Shown here: positions 37,327 to 48,653 of the stretch, piece by piece
Position numbering within the stretch: position 1 is the stretch's first letter
How the letters are laid out: each line of letters begins with the position of its first letter
DNA from: Streptomyces lunaelactis
GTDB lineage: Bacteria > Actinomycetota > Actinomycetes > Streptomycetales > Streptomycetaceae
Length of the DNA: 64,000 bases
Assembly: GCF_003054555.1 (NCBI RefSeq)
Contig: NZ_CP026304.1
Span: forward strand, 434,001-498,000
Direction of reading: 5' to 3'
Position numbers and translations under genes: made by a program
The notes under the pieces: generated by a model
Told to the model about the DNA's origin: nothing
What the model saw: the letters and a program-made list of their open reading frames with translations, nothing else
Databases searched by the model: none

Positions 37327-37965
37327 ATGCTTTCGAACGCTCCGCGCGTGGCTGCTGGCGCCGCACTCGTCGCTGGACTCGTCACCGGGCCCACCGGGCC
37401 GGCTTCGGCTGTCCCCACGTGCGGCTACACGCCCGCCGGGCAGGCGGCCAGGGACGTGGGGACGCCGCCCACCGATGTCTCAGCTCTCAAGCCGTACGCC
37501 GCCATGCTCAACACCAGCCAGGGCATCGTCGCCTTCAACGCCGCAACCGAGAAGGCGCCGTGCACCACGAACTCCTTCGCGCACCTGGCCGGCAGGAAGT
37601 ACTTCGACGGGACCAAGTGTCACCGGATCACCACCGATGGGATCTTCGTCCTGCAATGCGGAGATCCAACAGGCACCGGCTCCGGCGGGCCGGGCTACCA
37701 GTTCAAGGACGAGAACCTGACAGGCGCCACCTACCCGGCGGGCACTGTCGCCATGGCCAACGCTGGGCCTGGCACCAACGGAAGCCAGTTCTTCCTCGTG
37801 TACAAGGACACCCAGCTGCCTGCGAACTACACCCCGTTCGGCGACATCACCCGGGGGATGGACGTACTGGGCACGATCGCAGAGCACGGCACCAAGGACG
37901 GCCAGAGCGACGGAGCACCCAAGCAAGACGTGACCCTCAACTCCGTCCGGACCACAACGCGGTAA
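37327..37965 (+). CDS. Secreted cyclophilin-type peptidyl-prolyl isomerase
   Basis: A 212-residue protein with an N-terminal signal peptide (VAAGAALVAGLVTGPTGPASA-VP). The cyclophilin domain covers about 55-205: CTTNSFAHLAGRKYFDGTKC, HRITTDGIFVLQCGDPTGTG, GTVAMANAGPGTNGSQFFL and TPFGDITRGMDVL. The usual catalytic arginine (FHRV-type) is in CHRITTDG, and the Q-x-G-D and SQFF motifs are intact. The N-terminal CGYTPAGQAARDV block is typical of actinomycete PPIase B proteins. It likely helps folding of exported proteins. The ribosome site is weak. Confidence 0.88.
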   Translation: MLSNAPRVAAGAALVAGLVTGPTGPASAVPTCGYTPAGQAARDVGTPPTDVSALKPYAAMLNTSQGIVAFNAATEKAPCTTNSFAHLAGRKYFDGTKCHRITTDGIFVLQCGDPTGTGSGGPGYQFKDENLTGATYPAGTVAMANAGPGTNGSQFFLVYKDTQLPANYTPFGDITRGMDVLGTIAEHGTKDGQSDGAPKQDVTLNSVRTTTR

Positions 37966-38183
37966 ATCCGATGCATTCACACGGCCGCCACGAGCAGCGG
38001 CCGCCGGTGCAAGCGCAGCGGCCCTTACCGGCGTCGCCCGATCCCATCGGCCACGGCCGCGTGACTGGTGGTCGGTCAGACGGATGGCTGCCGACAGGCC
38101 CACAACCACGCACCGACCTGATCGTTGATCACCGGGTGCGGGTCGCGTGCAGGGCGTCGTTCTGATCGATCGAAGGGGGCGTG

Positions 38184-39098
38184 ATGGCGTCGACCGGTAC
38201 CTCAACGGATCGTCGGACAGTGCGCAGCGTAGGGGTCACAGGCGCCTCCGGGGGCATCGGTTCGGCCACAGCGCTGATGTTGGCCGCCTGCGGCTGGGAT
38301 GTGATCGGCACGGCTCGCAGCCAGGAGAAGGCGGACGCGCTGACCGTTGTCGCGGCTGCGCAGGGGCGCCGGTTGCGGACGGTTGTGCTGGATGTCGCCG
38401 AGCCGGCCTCCTGCCGGGAGGCGATGGCACGGGTGGAAGAGATGACGGGTGGCGGTGCATGGGCCGTGGTGAACAACGCCGGCGTGCCGCAGGCCGGTGC
38501 CCTGCAGGACGTGAGCGATGAACAGGCGCGTCATCTGCTGGAGGTGAACCTGCTGGGTGCCATGCGGATCTGCCGGCTCGCGCTGCCGGGGATGCGGCGT
38601 CGTGGCGAGGGCCGCATCGTGAACGTGTCATCCGGTCTGGGGCGGGTGCCCTGGCCGATGGGCGGCTGGTACAGCGCGAGCAAGCACGCACTGAGTGCGC
38701 TGACGCACTGCCTGCGCGTTGAAATGGCCCATGCCGGGGTGAAGGTCGCTCTGGTGGAGCCGGGGGCGTTCGCCACCGCGATGCTGGACCGGGCAGTGGT
38801 CGACCTCGCCGGAACCGATCCCAGCGGCGGGGCCGGATACGACCGCATGCGCGACCTGTTCACCGCCGTCAACCGCCGTGTCCCAGGCCCGGAACCGGTC
38901 GCCCGGGCCATCACCAGGTCCCTGTCCTCCCGCCGCCCCAGAGCGCGTTACACCGTCGGCCTCGACGCCCGCCTCCTCGTACCGCTCCATGCAATGTCAC
39001 CACTGTGGCTCACCGACAGGGTCAAGCACAGGGTCAGCGGTCTGCCCCGCACCATGCCCGGCCCCGGCCGGTCCGGGCCCGGTCAGGAGACGGCATGA
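38184..39098 (+). CDS. Short-chain dehydrogenase/reductase
   Basis: A 304-residue classical SDR. The cofactor motif is GVTGASGGIGSATALML (about 17-32; TGxxxGIG). The NNAG motif is VVNNAGVPQ, the catalytic serine is in IVNVSSGLGRV, and Tyr-Lys are in WYSASKHALSALTH (YxxxK). It reduces or oxidises a hydroxyl/ketone using NADP(H). Its stop overlaps the ATG of a KASIII-type gene (ATGA), which suggests that both act on an acyl or beta-keto substrate. A GAAGGGGG site precedes the start. Confidence 0.88.
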   Translation: MASTGTSTDRRTVRSVGVTGASGGIGSATALMLAACGWDVIGTARSQEKADALTVVAAAQGRRLRTVVLDVAEPASCREAMARVEEMTGGGAWAVVNNAGVPQAGALQDVSDEQARHLLEVNLLGAMRICRLALPGMRRRGEGRIVNVSSGLGRVPWPMGGWYSASKHALSALTHCLRVEMAHAGVKVALVEPGAFATAMLDRAVVDLAGTDPSGGAGYDRMRDLFTAVNRRVPGPEPVARAITRSLSSRRPRARYTVGLDARLLVPLHAMSPLWLTDRVKHRVSGLPRTMPGPGRSGPGQETA

Positions 39099-40318
39099 GT
39101 GTCCACAGCCGTATCGCGCAGGTAGCCGTCCACCTGCCCCCCGGCCGGCAGACGGCGCAGGCCATCGAGGACCGCCTGCGCCGGCACAGTCCCGGTGTAC
39201 GCGTCCCGGCCCGGCTGCTTACGCGGCTGTACGGACTACAGGAACGCATCGTCGCCGACGACGGCGACCTGCCATCGGACCTCGCCTCCCGCGCCGTCCT
39301 CCAGGCACTGCGGCAGGCCGAACTGGAACCGGGCGACATCGACCTGCTGCTGTTCGCCGCGGTAAGCGCCGACGTCCAAGAACCCGCGAACGCCCACATC
39401 GTCGCATCGAAGACCGGCCTCACCTGCCCTGTCTTCGACGTCTCCAACGCCTGCAACAGCGTCCTGAACGCCCTCGAAGTCGCCGACGCCTTCATCCGCT
39501 GCGGCGCCTACGGGCGCGTACTCGTGGCCTGCGGAGAGACCCTCAGCCGGCTCAGCCGCTGGACACTGACCGGCCCGGACGAACTGCGCACCGCCCTCGC
39601 CTCCCTGACCGGCGGAGACATGGGCGCGGCCCTGCTCATCGAAGCATCCCCCGAGCCCGGAATCATCGCCACAACCAGCATGGCGAACTCCGCGGGCTGG
39701 CCCGCCGCCACCCTCTTCAACCCCTACCACGCCCCCGGCCTGCCGAAAGGACTGCACATCGACTCCGACCGGCTGCTGGCCTCGTTCCTCGGCCTCGACA
39801 CCCAGGCCAAACAGTGGCTGAAATCCCAGCACAGCGACCCGAACACACTCGGACTACTCTGCGTCCACCAGCCCTCGGTCCCGTTCGTCCACGAATTCTG
39901 CGCACGCCTCGGCGTCCCATCCGACACCGTCGTCCCCACCTTCCACCGCACCGGCAACATGGGAGCCGCCACCCTCCCCCTCCAACTCGCCCTCGCCACC
40001 GAACAAGGCCGCCTCCGACCCGGCACCAACGCGGCACTCTTCGGCCTCGCCAGCGGCGCAAGCGCCGGAGTCATACTCATCAACTGGACAACCCCCAGAC
40101 CTCACCCCCACCAGACCACACCAACCCGCCACGCAACCCCAGCCGACACGAACGGCGGCAACAGCAGGGCGAACCGCCCCAACGGGGCCGAGCAGCATCC
40201 GTGCGGCGAGGGCGGCGCAGGCGGACGCAGGGGCCGCCAGGTCCCCGATACGGGACCTTCGGCCCCCTCACGCACCCGGACAGCCCCTGGGGCCGGCCCG
40301 TCGGAGGCCGGACGCTGA
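39095..40318 (+). CDS. KASIII (FabH/OleA)-type ketoacyl synthase-like protein with odd C-terminal tail
   Basis: A 407-residue thiolase-fold enzyme. The catalytic triad is visible: Cys in VFDVSNACNSVLNALE (about 113), His in LCVHQPSVPFVHEF (about 255), Asn in FHRTGNMGAATLP (about 290). The normal fold ends near GVILINW (about 331). A further 75 residues are proline/threonine/arginine-rich and look like read-through into non-coding DNA, which suggests that the original stop codon was lost. It is coupled to the SDR and could perform acyl transfer or condensation. No acyl carrier protein is nearby. Confidence 0.83.
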   Translation: MSVHSRIAQVAVHLPPGRQTAQAIEDRLRRHSPGVRVPARLLTRLYGLQERIVADDGDLPSDLASRAVLQALRQAELEPGDIDLLLFAAVSADVQEPANAHIVASKTGLTCPVFDVSNACNSVLNALEVADAFIRCGAYGRVLVACGETLSRLSRWTLTGPDELRTALASLTGGDMGAALLIEASPEPGIIATTSMANSAGWPAATLFNPYHAPGLPKGLHIDSDRLLASFLGLDTQAKQWLKSQHSDPNTLGLLCVHQPSVPFVHEFCARLGVPSDTVVPTFHRTGNMGAATLPLQLALATEQGRLRPGTNAALFGLASGASAGVILINWTTPRPHPHQTTPTRHATPADTNGGNSRANRPNGAEQHPCGEGGAGGRRGRQVPDTGPSAPSRTRTAPGAGPSEAGR

Positions 40319-40365
40319 ATCCGACGGGCCAAGAGGAGGGCACGAGACGACCGGCGCCGAGCGGC

Positions 40366-40598
40366 AGATGGGAGGTCGCCCAGCTGCTCGGCGAGCACCG
40401 GATCGGCGGGCTGCCGGTGATCGACGATGACAAGGTCATTCGGAGTGATCTCCGAGACCGCCCGGCGCTGCGGATGACCAGTCAGGTGGACGGGGTCGTC
40501 GCCGTCGTCGACAACCTCACGCACCGCCGGACTCTCTTCCGCAACCGTCGGAACGGACATTTCACGGTGTCACCCAGGCGTGGCTCCGCAGGCTGTGA
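40366..40598 (+). pseudogene. CBS-domain protein remnant with internal deletion
   Basis: The remnant reads VAQLLGEHRIGGLPVIDDD plus KVI from a CBS domain. It then jumps directly to DRPALRMTSQVDGVVAVVDN plus LTHR, the BON-like C-terminal part of Streptomyces CBS proteins. After another frame change it ends HGVTQAWLRRL with TGA at 40596-40598, the usual C-terminus. At least one and a half CBS motifs are deleted. Intact CBS proteins are normal members of this stress neighbourhood. Confidence 0.7.
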
Positions 40599-40610
40599 GA
40601 GGTGACTGAC

Positions 40611-41135
40611 ATGACGACGCGCGTCCTCGTCGCGTACGGCACGAAGAGCGGCTCCACCGCCGGCATAGCCTCGACCATCGCCGAGGCTCTGAGCGAGCAG
40701 GGCCTCCAGGCCGAGGCGCGCCCGGCCGCAGAGGTCATCGAACCGGCGGTGTACGACGCGGTGGTGCTCGGCGGCGCACTGTACGCCGGCCGCTGGCACC
40801 GGGACGCGGTGCGCTTCGCCCGCCGCCACCGGCGCGACCTCGCCGACCGCCCGGTGTGGCTCTTCAGCAGCGGCCCGCTGGACGCATCGGCCGGCGAACG
40901 GGACATCCCACCTGTACGGGGCGCGGCCCGTACGGCGGAACTGCTCGACGCACGCGGACACATCACCTTCGGCGGGTGTCTGCTCGAAGGCGCCCGGGGC
41001 AGGATCGCCCGGATGATCATCAAACAGGGACGCGGCGGCGATTTCCGGGACACCGGGCAAATCCGGTCCTGGGCTCAGGGTGTCGCCTCGGAACTCAAGG
41101 AACTACAGGTGGAAAGGGGATCCGAAGGCCGCTGA
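40611..41135 (+). CDS. Flavodoxin-domain protein (HemG/MioC-like)
   Basis: A 174-residue flavodoxin-fold protein that should bind FMN through VLVAYGTKSGSTAGIASTIA (about 5-24; phosphate loop T-x-S/G-x-T). Other fold landmarks are YDAVVLGGALYAGRWHRDAV and VWLFSSGPLD. It resembles the menaquinone-dependent protoporphyrinogen oxidase HemG and DosR-regulon-type flavodoxin proteins more than electron-transfer flavodoxins. A GAGAGGTGA site lies before the ATG (an in-frame GTG at 40602 is the alternative). It begins the stress-gene cluster. Confidence 0.82.
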   Translation: MTTRVLVAYGTKSGSTAGIASTIAEALSEQGLQAEARPAAEVIEPAVYDAVVLGGALYAGRWHRDAVRFARRHRRDLADRPVWLFSSGPLDASAGERDIPPVRGAARTAELLDARGHITFGGCLLEGARGRIARMIIKQGRGGDFRDTGQIRSWAQGVASELKELQVERGSEGR

Positions 41136-41585
41136 AGGCGATGTCCGGGAACTCCTTCCGACTCGGGGCGACGATGGGGGCGTCTCCTCGCCCTCCGAAG
41201 CTGCGATCGCACTGGCGTCGTCGAGCGTCGCCATGCTCACCCCGAACTGGAGGAACGTCCAAGCGCCGACCACGCGGAGTGACGCCGAGACGATCAGGTG
41301 GTCCCGGCCGAAGCACCCCCTCCTTTGGACCGGCCGGCCTTGCGGCGCTCCTGCGCCCGCCCCACGCTGGACAGGGCAGAGACCGATCGCGAAAGGACGT
41401 GGTCACCATGGCTGGTGACGAAGTCCATGGCACCCCCCGCCATGTGCAGGAGCACGGTCGCGGCGGCTTCGGAAGGCGCGTGGCAGCACGCCGTGTACAG
41501 CTCGCGCGCACCCGGGAGCTCCGTAGGACGGGCCGCCCGGCCTGTCCATGACGTCAACTGCCATTGCACGAAGGAGTGAAAGGTC
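41136..41585. other. Intergenic stretch with an imperfect 22-bp palindrome
   Basis: No frame here is convincing on either strand. At 41526-41547 there is an imperfect palindrome with GGACGGGCCG on the left and CGGCCTGTCC on the right (9 of 11 pairs match), about 39 bases upstream of the DUF4389 gene. Its size and place fit a response regulator site of the DevR/OsdR kind, but this is unproven. Confidence 0.4.
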
Positions 41586-42239
41586 ATGACGACGACTCCG
41601 GCGGTATACCGGCCGGTCAGCGTGGAGGCGGTGCTCGATGCGCCGTTGTCGCGCTGGCTCTGGCTGGTGAAGTGGATCCTGGTCATCCCGCACTACATCG
41701 TGCTGTTCTTCCTGTGGATCGCCTTCGTTCTGGTCAGCGTGATCGCGTTCTTCGCGATCCTGTTCACCGAGCGTTATCCGAGGCCGCTGTTCGACTTCAA
41801 CGCCGGGGTCCTGCGCTGGTCCTGGCGCGTCTCCTACTACGCGTATGGCGCGCTGGCCACCGATCGCTATCCGCCGTTCAGCCTCGGCGAGGAGCCCGGC
41901 TATCCGGCGCGGCTCGACATCGCCTATCCGGAGCGGCTCTCCCGCGGCCTGGTGCTGGTGAAGTGGTGGCTGCTCGCCATCCCGCACTACATCGTGCTCG
42001 CGTTCTTCATGGGCGGCTTCCGCAGCGGCTGGTGGGGCGGCGGGCTGATCGCCGTGTTCACCATCGTCGCGGCCGTCGTCGTCGCCTTCCGGGAGAAGTA
42101 CCCGAGCGACCTCTTCGACCTGATCATGGGGCTGAACCGATGGGTGCTGCGGGTTGTCGCGTACGCGGCCCTGATGACGGACGAATACCCGCCGTTCCGG
42201 CTGGACATGGGCGGCTCGGAGCCCGACGGCCGACATTGA
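41586..42239 (+). CDS. DUF4389 membrane protein
   Basis: A 217-residue integral membrane protein with three or four helices in two similar halves: [20 protein letters not shown] and [20 protein letters not shown] (the KW-x4-IPHY motif occurs twice), each followed by [16 protein letters not shown] or [16 protein letters not shown] and a DRYPPFSL or DEYPPFRL ending. The internal duplication is characteristic of DUF4389. Function is unknown; it is often found beside universal stress proteins in actinomycetes, as here. An AAGGAG site precedes the ATG, and a small hairpin follows the stop. Confidence 0.88.
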   Translation: MTTTPAVYRPVSVEAVLDAPLSRWLWLVKWILVIPHYIVLFFLWIAFVLVSVIAFFAILFTERYPRPLFDFNAGVLRWSWRVSYYAYGALATDRYPPFSLGEEPGYPARLDIAYPERLSRGLVLVKWWLLAIPHYIVLAFFMGGFRSGWWGGGLIAVFTIVAAVVVAFREKYPSDLFDLIMGLNRWVLRVVAYAALMTDEYPPFRLDMGGSEPDGRH

Positions 42240-42242
42240 CGC

Positions 42243-42258
42243 GGACTCTCGGGAGTCC
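42243..42258 (+). terminator. Short hairpin between DUF4389 and universal stress genes
   Basis: GGACTC (42243-42248), loop TCGG, GAGTCC (42253-42258), starting three bases after the stop codon. It may be a weak terminator or a processing/attenuation site, since the next gene starts 37 bases further on. Confidence 0.4.
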
Positions 42259-42294
42259 CCTTCGGGCACGAACCGAGCGCGAGAGGTCGCCCTT

Positions 42295-43173
42295 ATGACC
42301 AGCAACGTCACGGTCGGTCTCGACGGCTCACCGGAAAGCCTCGCCGCCGCCGAGTGGGCTGCCCGCGAGGCCCTACTGCGCGGGGTACCGCTGCGCCTCG
42401 TACACGCGCAGGAACGGCCACAGGATCTGGACCCGGCCTCCTCTCCCGAAGGCGTGCAGCACAGCCAGGCCGAAGGGATGCTGAATGAGGCCGCCGACGG
42501 ACTGCGGCAACGCCATCCACACCTGGAGATCACCACCCAGCAGCTTTCAGGACTGCCACCCGACACGCTGTCGATCGCCGCGAAAGAGGCGGACCTGCTG
42601 GTACTCGGTTCCCGTGGCCTGGGCAGGTTCGCTGGCTTCCTCCTCGGTTCCGTCGGCCTGGCCACGCTGCGCGCCACCGAACGCCCGGTCGTGGTGGTAC
42701 GGGCACCGAGCGGGCGAGAGGACGTTCCCCCGTCCGATTCCCCGGCAGCCGGCGCGCCGGGCCCCTACCTCGACGTGGTAGTCGGGGTCGACCTCCAGCA
42801 GGCGTGCGACGCTGTCATTTCCTTCGCCTTCGATGCTGCTGCCAGACGTGCCTGCACCCTCCGGGTGGTGCACGGCTGGACACCCCCACTGGTCTACACC
42901 CGCCTCGCAGCTGTGGAGTCCGGCGAGCAGTACGCGCAGGCGCTCAGCGACATGCTGATCCCGTGGCGGCAGAAGTTTCCCTCGGTGCACATTGTCGAAG
43001 ACGCCGTGTTCGGGGCGGCCGCACAGCAGTTGGTCTGGGCCTCTGCCGATGCCGAACTGGTGGTCGTCGGCCGGCGTATCCAGCAGGCGCCGCACTCCGG
43101 CCACATCGGCCCGGTCACCCACGCGGTGCTGCACCACTCCACCGCACCGGTCGCCGTGGTCGCACACGACTGA
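42295..43173 (+). CDS. Tandem universal stress protein
   Basis: A 292-residue protein with two UspA domains (about 1-140 and 160-290). The first has the start VTVGLDGSPESLAAAEWAA and the ATP loop GSRGLGRFAGFLLGSVG plus the RPVVVV end. The second has VVVGVDLQQACDAVISFAF and VVVGRRIQQAPHSGHIGPVT plus HHSTAPVAVVAH, with a less canonical ATP loop. Two-domain ATP-binding Usp proteins are typical DosR/OsdR targets and protect cells in hypoxic or stationary conditions. It is the first of three Usp genes in the window. Confidence 0.92.
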   Translation: MTSNVTVGLDGSPESLAAAEWAAREALLRGVPLRLVHAQERPQDLDPASSPEGVQHSQAEGMLNEAADGLRQRHPHLEITTQQLSGLPPDTLSIAAKEADLLVLGSRGLGRFAGFLLGSVGLATLRATERPVVVVRAPSGREDVPPSDSPAAGAPGPYLDVVVGVDLQQACDAVISFAFDAAARRACTLRVVHGWTPPLVYTRLAAVESGEQYAQALSDMLIPWRQKFPSVHIVEDAVFGAAAQQLVWASADAELVVVGRRIQQAPHSGHIGPVTHAVLHHSTAPVAVVAHD

Positions 43174-43226
43174 ACGAACGAGCCGCCAAACCGCCCGCTC
43201 CCCCTGCCACCCCCTTCCGGCCTCGC

Positions 43227-43691
43227 TCACTCCGCGGTCAGCGTGGTTCCGCTGCCGTGCGGTGCGTACTGATCGAGGAGGCGGATCCGCGTGATCTGCA
43301 GCCGGTGGGCGACCACCTCAAGGACTCTTCGCGTCAGGGCCAGTCCGAGCGCAGGATCCTCATTGCACAGGGCCCGCACCGCCGCGGCGTCGAACTCGTG
43401 GGCCCGGACAAAGGTGAAGGCCTCGGCACCCAGGCGCCAGATGTACGGCGGAACCAGCCACGACCATCCCAGCAGGTCGCCGTGCCCGAGCGTCTCGACC
43501 GTCGCTGCGCGTTGTCCGTGTGCCTGCAGGTCGAGGTTGACCGAGCCTGTACGGATGATCCAGAACTGATCGGCTCGTCCGCCGTCCTCAAAGATCCGTG
43601 TGCCTGCGGGGAAGGTCACGTCGTGTGAGAACGACATCAGGTGGTCACGCCCGTCCTTCGGAAGCACATTGAGCAGTGTCGTGGTGGTCAT
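43227..43691 (-). CDS. Stand-alone cyclic-nucleotide-binding-domain protein
   Basis: A 154-residue protein made of one cNMP-binding (CAP effector-like) domain: VTFPAGTRIFEDGGRADQFW, IIRTGSVNLDLQAHGQRAAT, LGHGDLLGWSWLVPPY, ending in the C-helix region TRRVLEVVAHRLQITRIRLL. The phosphate-binding cassette lacks the usual R-(S/T)-A-x-V motif, so ligand binding may be altered. There is no DNA-binding domain, so it is not a complete CRP. It converges with the Usp gene. GGGAGGACC precedes the ATG. Confidence 0.85.
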   Translation of the reverse strand: MTTTTLLNVLPKDGRDHLMSFSHDVTFPAGTRIFEDGGRADQFWIIRTGSVNLDLQAHGQRAATVETLGHGDLLGWSWLVPPYIWRLGAEAFTFVRAHEFDAAAVRALCNEDPALGLALTRRVLEVVAHRLQITRIRLLDQYAPHGSGTTLTAE

Positions 43692-44038
43692 GGCGGTCCT
43701 CCCGAGTGCGCTCCGCCGCCCGCGCGCCTGCCGCGCGGCGGCTGCTTCATGTACCTCTCAGGATGCGCGTCCCGCGCGGCTACGGGCAGGGGTCGTTCGG
43801 CACGGCCCTGGCCCAACCGGTTCGTCGACGGCCCGGCCGGCGGTCCCCGGGCTCCGTTCGCCCCAGCCAGCGCCTCGGATAGGCTGATATATGAGCAATC
43901 GCACCCACAAAGGCTGCGCCCAGAGTCGCCATACCCGAGGACGCTGCATCGCCCATGCGTCAGCAGCGCTCGGCGGGGAGATCGCCAGGGAGTGGTCGGC
44001 AGGCCGAGGCCCACACACCCCGGGGTGAGGTCATTGCG

Positions 44039-46159
<2,121 letters not shown>

Positions 46160-46170
46160 GGGTGGTAGCG

Positions 46171-48618
46171 ATGGACACTCCGGTGACAACGTTCAGCGAG
46201 GGCCCACAAGACCCGTTCGCGGTGCGGCGCGCGGCCTCGGTGGTGCTGGACGACCACGGGATCGTCGTCGGCTGGAGCGAGCGGGCCGAGGCGCTGCTCG
46301 GCTACCCGCCCGAGGAGGTGCTCGGGCGGCCGACGGCCGAGTTTCTGGTCGACCCCCGCGACCGGGACGTCGTCATGGACGCAGTGGCGGCATGCGTACG
46401 CGACCGGGGGTGGTTCGGGGTCGTGCCCGTCCGGCACCGCGACGGGCAACGTGTGGAGCTGGGGTGCCGGGCCCGGGCGATCGTGAGGCGCGACTCCCCC
46501 GGCGAATGGTTCCTCGTCGCCGCGCCCGCCGAGGAGGTGATCCAGTGGGAGACGGACAGGTCGGTCCTGGACGGATTGTTCCGCCGCTCCCCGATCGGTC
46601 TGTCCGTCTTCGCACCGGACCTGAGCATCCTGCGAGTGAACCGGGCGATCGCGCGATTCAGCCAACTGCCGGTCGAGCAGCACCGTGGGCTCCGCACCAG
46701 CGACTTCCTGGTCCAGCAGGACACCGACACGGTGATGAGGCAGTTGCGGGAGGTGCTGGAGACGGGCCAGTCCTCGATCTTCACCGAGCAGCCCTGCGGT
46801 CTGCGGCGGGACCCCGGCCGCGAGCTGGTCGTGTCGATCTCGGCTTTCAGGATGCAGGACCCCTCCGGACGGATCCTCGGGGTGACGCAGACCGTCGAGG
46901 ACGTGACCGACCGCTACCGGGCCCGACGTCGCCTCGCCCTGCTCAACGAGGCCAGTGCCCTCATCGGGACCTCGTTGGACGTGACGAGGACAGCGGGTGA
47001 GCTGGCCGACGTGGCGGTCCCGAGCCTTGCCGACTGCGTCTCCGTGGACTTGCTGGAGCCGGTGACCCGCGGTGAGGAGCCCGTCCAGGAAATGTTCGGA
47101 CCCCTGCGCCGGGCGGCGGTCCGCAGCATCCTGCCGGACACGGCGGAGGTGATGTTTCCGGTGGGCCACACGATTCACGTCCCGCCGGAGACCATGCAGG
47201 CGCGGTGCCTGGCCGAGCGGCGTCCGATCCTCGACGCGCATATGGAAGGCCCCACTGGGTGGCTCTCCATGGACCCGGAGCGGGCTGAGCGCGCCCTCAA
47301 CCTGGGCATCCACTCGCTGATGGTGGTGCCGCTGATCGCGCGAGGGCTCGTGCTCGGCGTGCTTAGCCTGTGGCGGTCGCAACGGCTCGAGCCGTTCGAG
47401 GAGGACGACCTCACACTCGCCGAGGAGTTCGCCTCCCGTGCCGCCGTCTGCATCGACAACGCACGCCGCTACACCCAGCAGCACGAGACGGCGCTCACCC
47501 TGCAGCACAGCCTGCTCCCGCACGAGGTGCCGAGGCACCCGGCGGTCGAAGTCGCCCACCGCTACCTGCCGGCCGACGCCACGACCGGCGTCGGCGGTGA
47601 CTGGTTCGACGTCATCCCGCTCTCGGGGCTTCGCGTCGCCCTTGTCGTCGGCGACGTGGTCGGCCATGGCATCCACGCGGCGGCCACCATGGGCCGGTTG
47701 CGCACCGCCGTGCACACCCTGGCCAATCTCGACCTCACCCCGGACGAGGTCCTCTCCCACCTCGATGATCTCGTGGACCGTCTGGCCGCCGAGCAGGAGC
47801 CGACGGACGAACGTTCCCCTCAAGTCGTCGGCGCAACCTGCCTGTACGCGGTCTACGACCCGGTCTCGCGGCACTGCGCCCTGGCCCGCGCCGGCCACCC
47901 ACCGCCCGCGGTGGTGACGCCGGACGGACAGGTACACCTCCTCGATGTGCCCGCAGGACCGCCGCTGGGCCTGGGTGGGCTGCCGTTCGAGGCCACCGAG
48001 CTGCAACTGGCCGAAGGCAGCCTCTTGGCCCTCTACACCGACGGCCTCATCCAGGGGCGCAAGCGGGACGTCGACGAGAGTCTGGCCGATCTGTGCGGGG
48101 CGTTGGCCGTGCCCGCCCGCTCGTTGGAGGAGACGTGCGGGGCGGTGGAGGGCGCGTTGCTCCACGACCGGTCCACCGACGCCGTTGCCGATGACGTGGC
48201 CCTGCTCGTCGCCCGTACCCGCGTCCTGGCGGCGGAGAAGGTGGCCACGTGGGAGCTGCCGGTCGAGGCAACCGCCGCAGCTCGGGCCCGGACGCTGACG
48301 GCGTCCCAGCTGGCCGAGTGGGGCCTGGAGGAGATGGACTTCACCACCGAGCTGATCGTCAGCGAGCTGGTGACCAACGCCTACCGGTACGGTGGCGGGC
48401 CGATCGCCCTACGGCTCATCCGTGACAGCCACCTCATCTGCGAGGTCTCCGACACCGGCAGCACCTCACCACACCTCCGCCGGGCCCGCACCACCGACGA
48501 GGGCGGCCGCGGACTCTTCCTGGTGGCCCAGCTCACCGAGCGGTGGGGCACCCGGCACACGCGCGACGGCAAGACCATCTGGACCGAACAGCTGCTGTCC
48601 TCCACGTCGGCGTCGTAA
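46171..48618 (+). CDS. PAS-PAS-GAF-PP2C phosphatase fused to HATPase kinase domain
   Basis: An 815-residue paralogue of the preceding gene. It has PAS (about 20-125), PAS (about 130-250, LFRRSPIGLSVFAPDLSILR), GAF (about 255-425), PP2C (about 450-665: GGDWFDVIPL, GDVVGHGIHAAATMG, RAGHPPP, YTDGLIQGR) and a C-terminal RsbW-like HATPase (about 675-815: ELIVSELVTNAYRYGGG, EVSDTGSTSP, GGRGLFLVAQL). The fusion places anti-sigma kinase and phosphatase in one chain, as in several actinomycete regulators. It follows the first phosphatase by 11 bases, so they form an operon from a gene duplication. A strong terminator follows. Confidence 0.92.
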   Translation: MDTPVTTFSEGPQDPFAVRRAASVVLDDHGIVVGWSERAEALLGYPPEEVLGRPTAEFLVDPRDRDVVMDAVAACVRDRGWFGVVPVRHRDGQRVELGCRARAIVRRDSPGEWFLVAAPAEEVIQWETDRSVLDGLFRRSPIGLSVFAPDLSILRVNRAIARFSQLPVEQHRGLRTSDFLVQQDTDTVMRQLREVLETGQSSIFTEQPCGLRRDPGRELVVSISAFRMQDPSGRILGVTQTVEDVTDRYRARRRLALLNEASALIGTSLDVTRTAGELADVAVPSLADCVSVDLLEPVTRGEEPVQEMFGPLRRAAVRSILPDTAEVMFPVGHTIHVPPETMQARCLAERRPILDAHMEGPTGWLSMDPERAERALNLGIHSLMVVPLIARGLVLGVLSLWRSQRLEPFEEDDLTLAEEFASRAAVCIDNARRYTQQHETALTLQHSLLPHEVPRHPAVEVAHRYLPADATTGVGGDWFDVIPLSGLRVALVVGDVVGHGIHAAATMGRLRTAVHTLANLDLTPDEVLSHLDDLVDRLAAEQEPTDERSPQVVGATCLYAVYDPVSRHCALARAGHPPPAVVTPDGQVHLLDVPAGPPLGLGGLPFEATELQLAEGSLLALYTDGLIQGRKRDVDESLADLCGALAVPARSLEETCGAVEGALLHDRSTDAVADDVALLVARTRVLAAEKVATWELPVEATAAARARTLTASQLAEWGLEEMDFTTELIVSELVTNAYRYGGGPIALRLIRDSHLICEVSDTGSTSPHLRRARTTDEGGRGLFLVAQLTERWGTRHTRDGKTIWTEQLLSSTSAS

Positions 48619-48621
48619 AAC

Positions 48622-48653
48622 TGTGCGGCGCAGTCGTAAGACTGCGCCGCACA
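48622..48653 (+). terminator. Strong hairpin after the phosphatase operon
   Basis: Perfect 14-base stem TGTGCGGCGCAGTC (48622-48635) and GACTGCGCCGCACA (48640-48653) with loop GTAA, beginning four bases after the stop codon. Confidence 0.8.

Noticed and set aside
38184-40318. SDR-KASIII pair as part of a biosynthetic gene cluster
   Set aside because: No acyl carrier protein, other synthase or tailoring set lies nearby, so a cluster cannot be supported.
41294-41686. 130-codon minus-strand frame before the DUF4389 gene
   Set aside because: It overlaps the well supported start of the DUF4389 gene on the other strand and matches nothing known.
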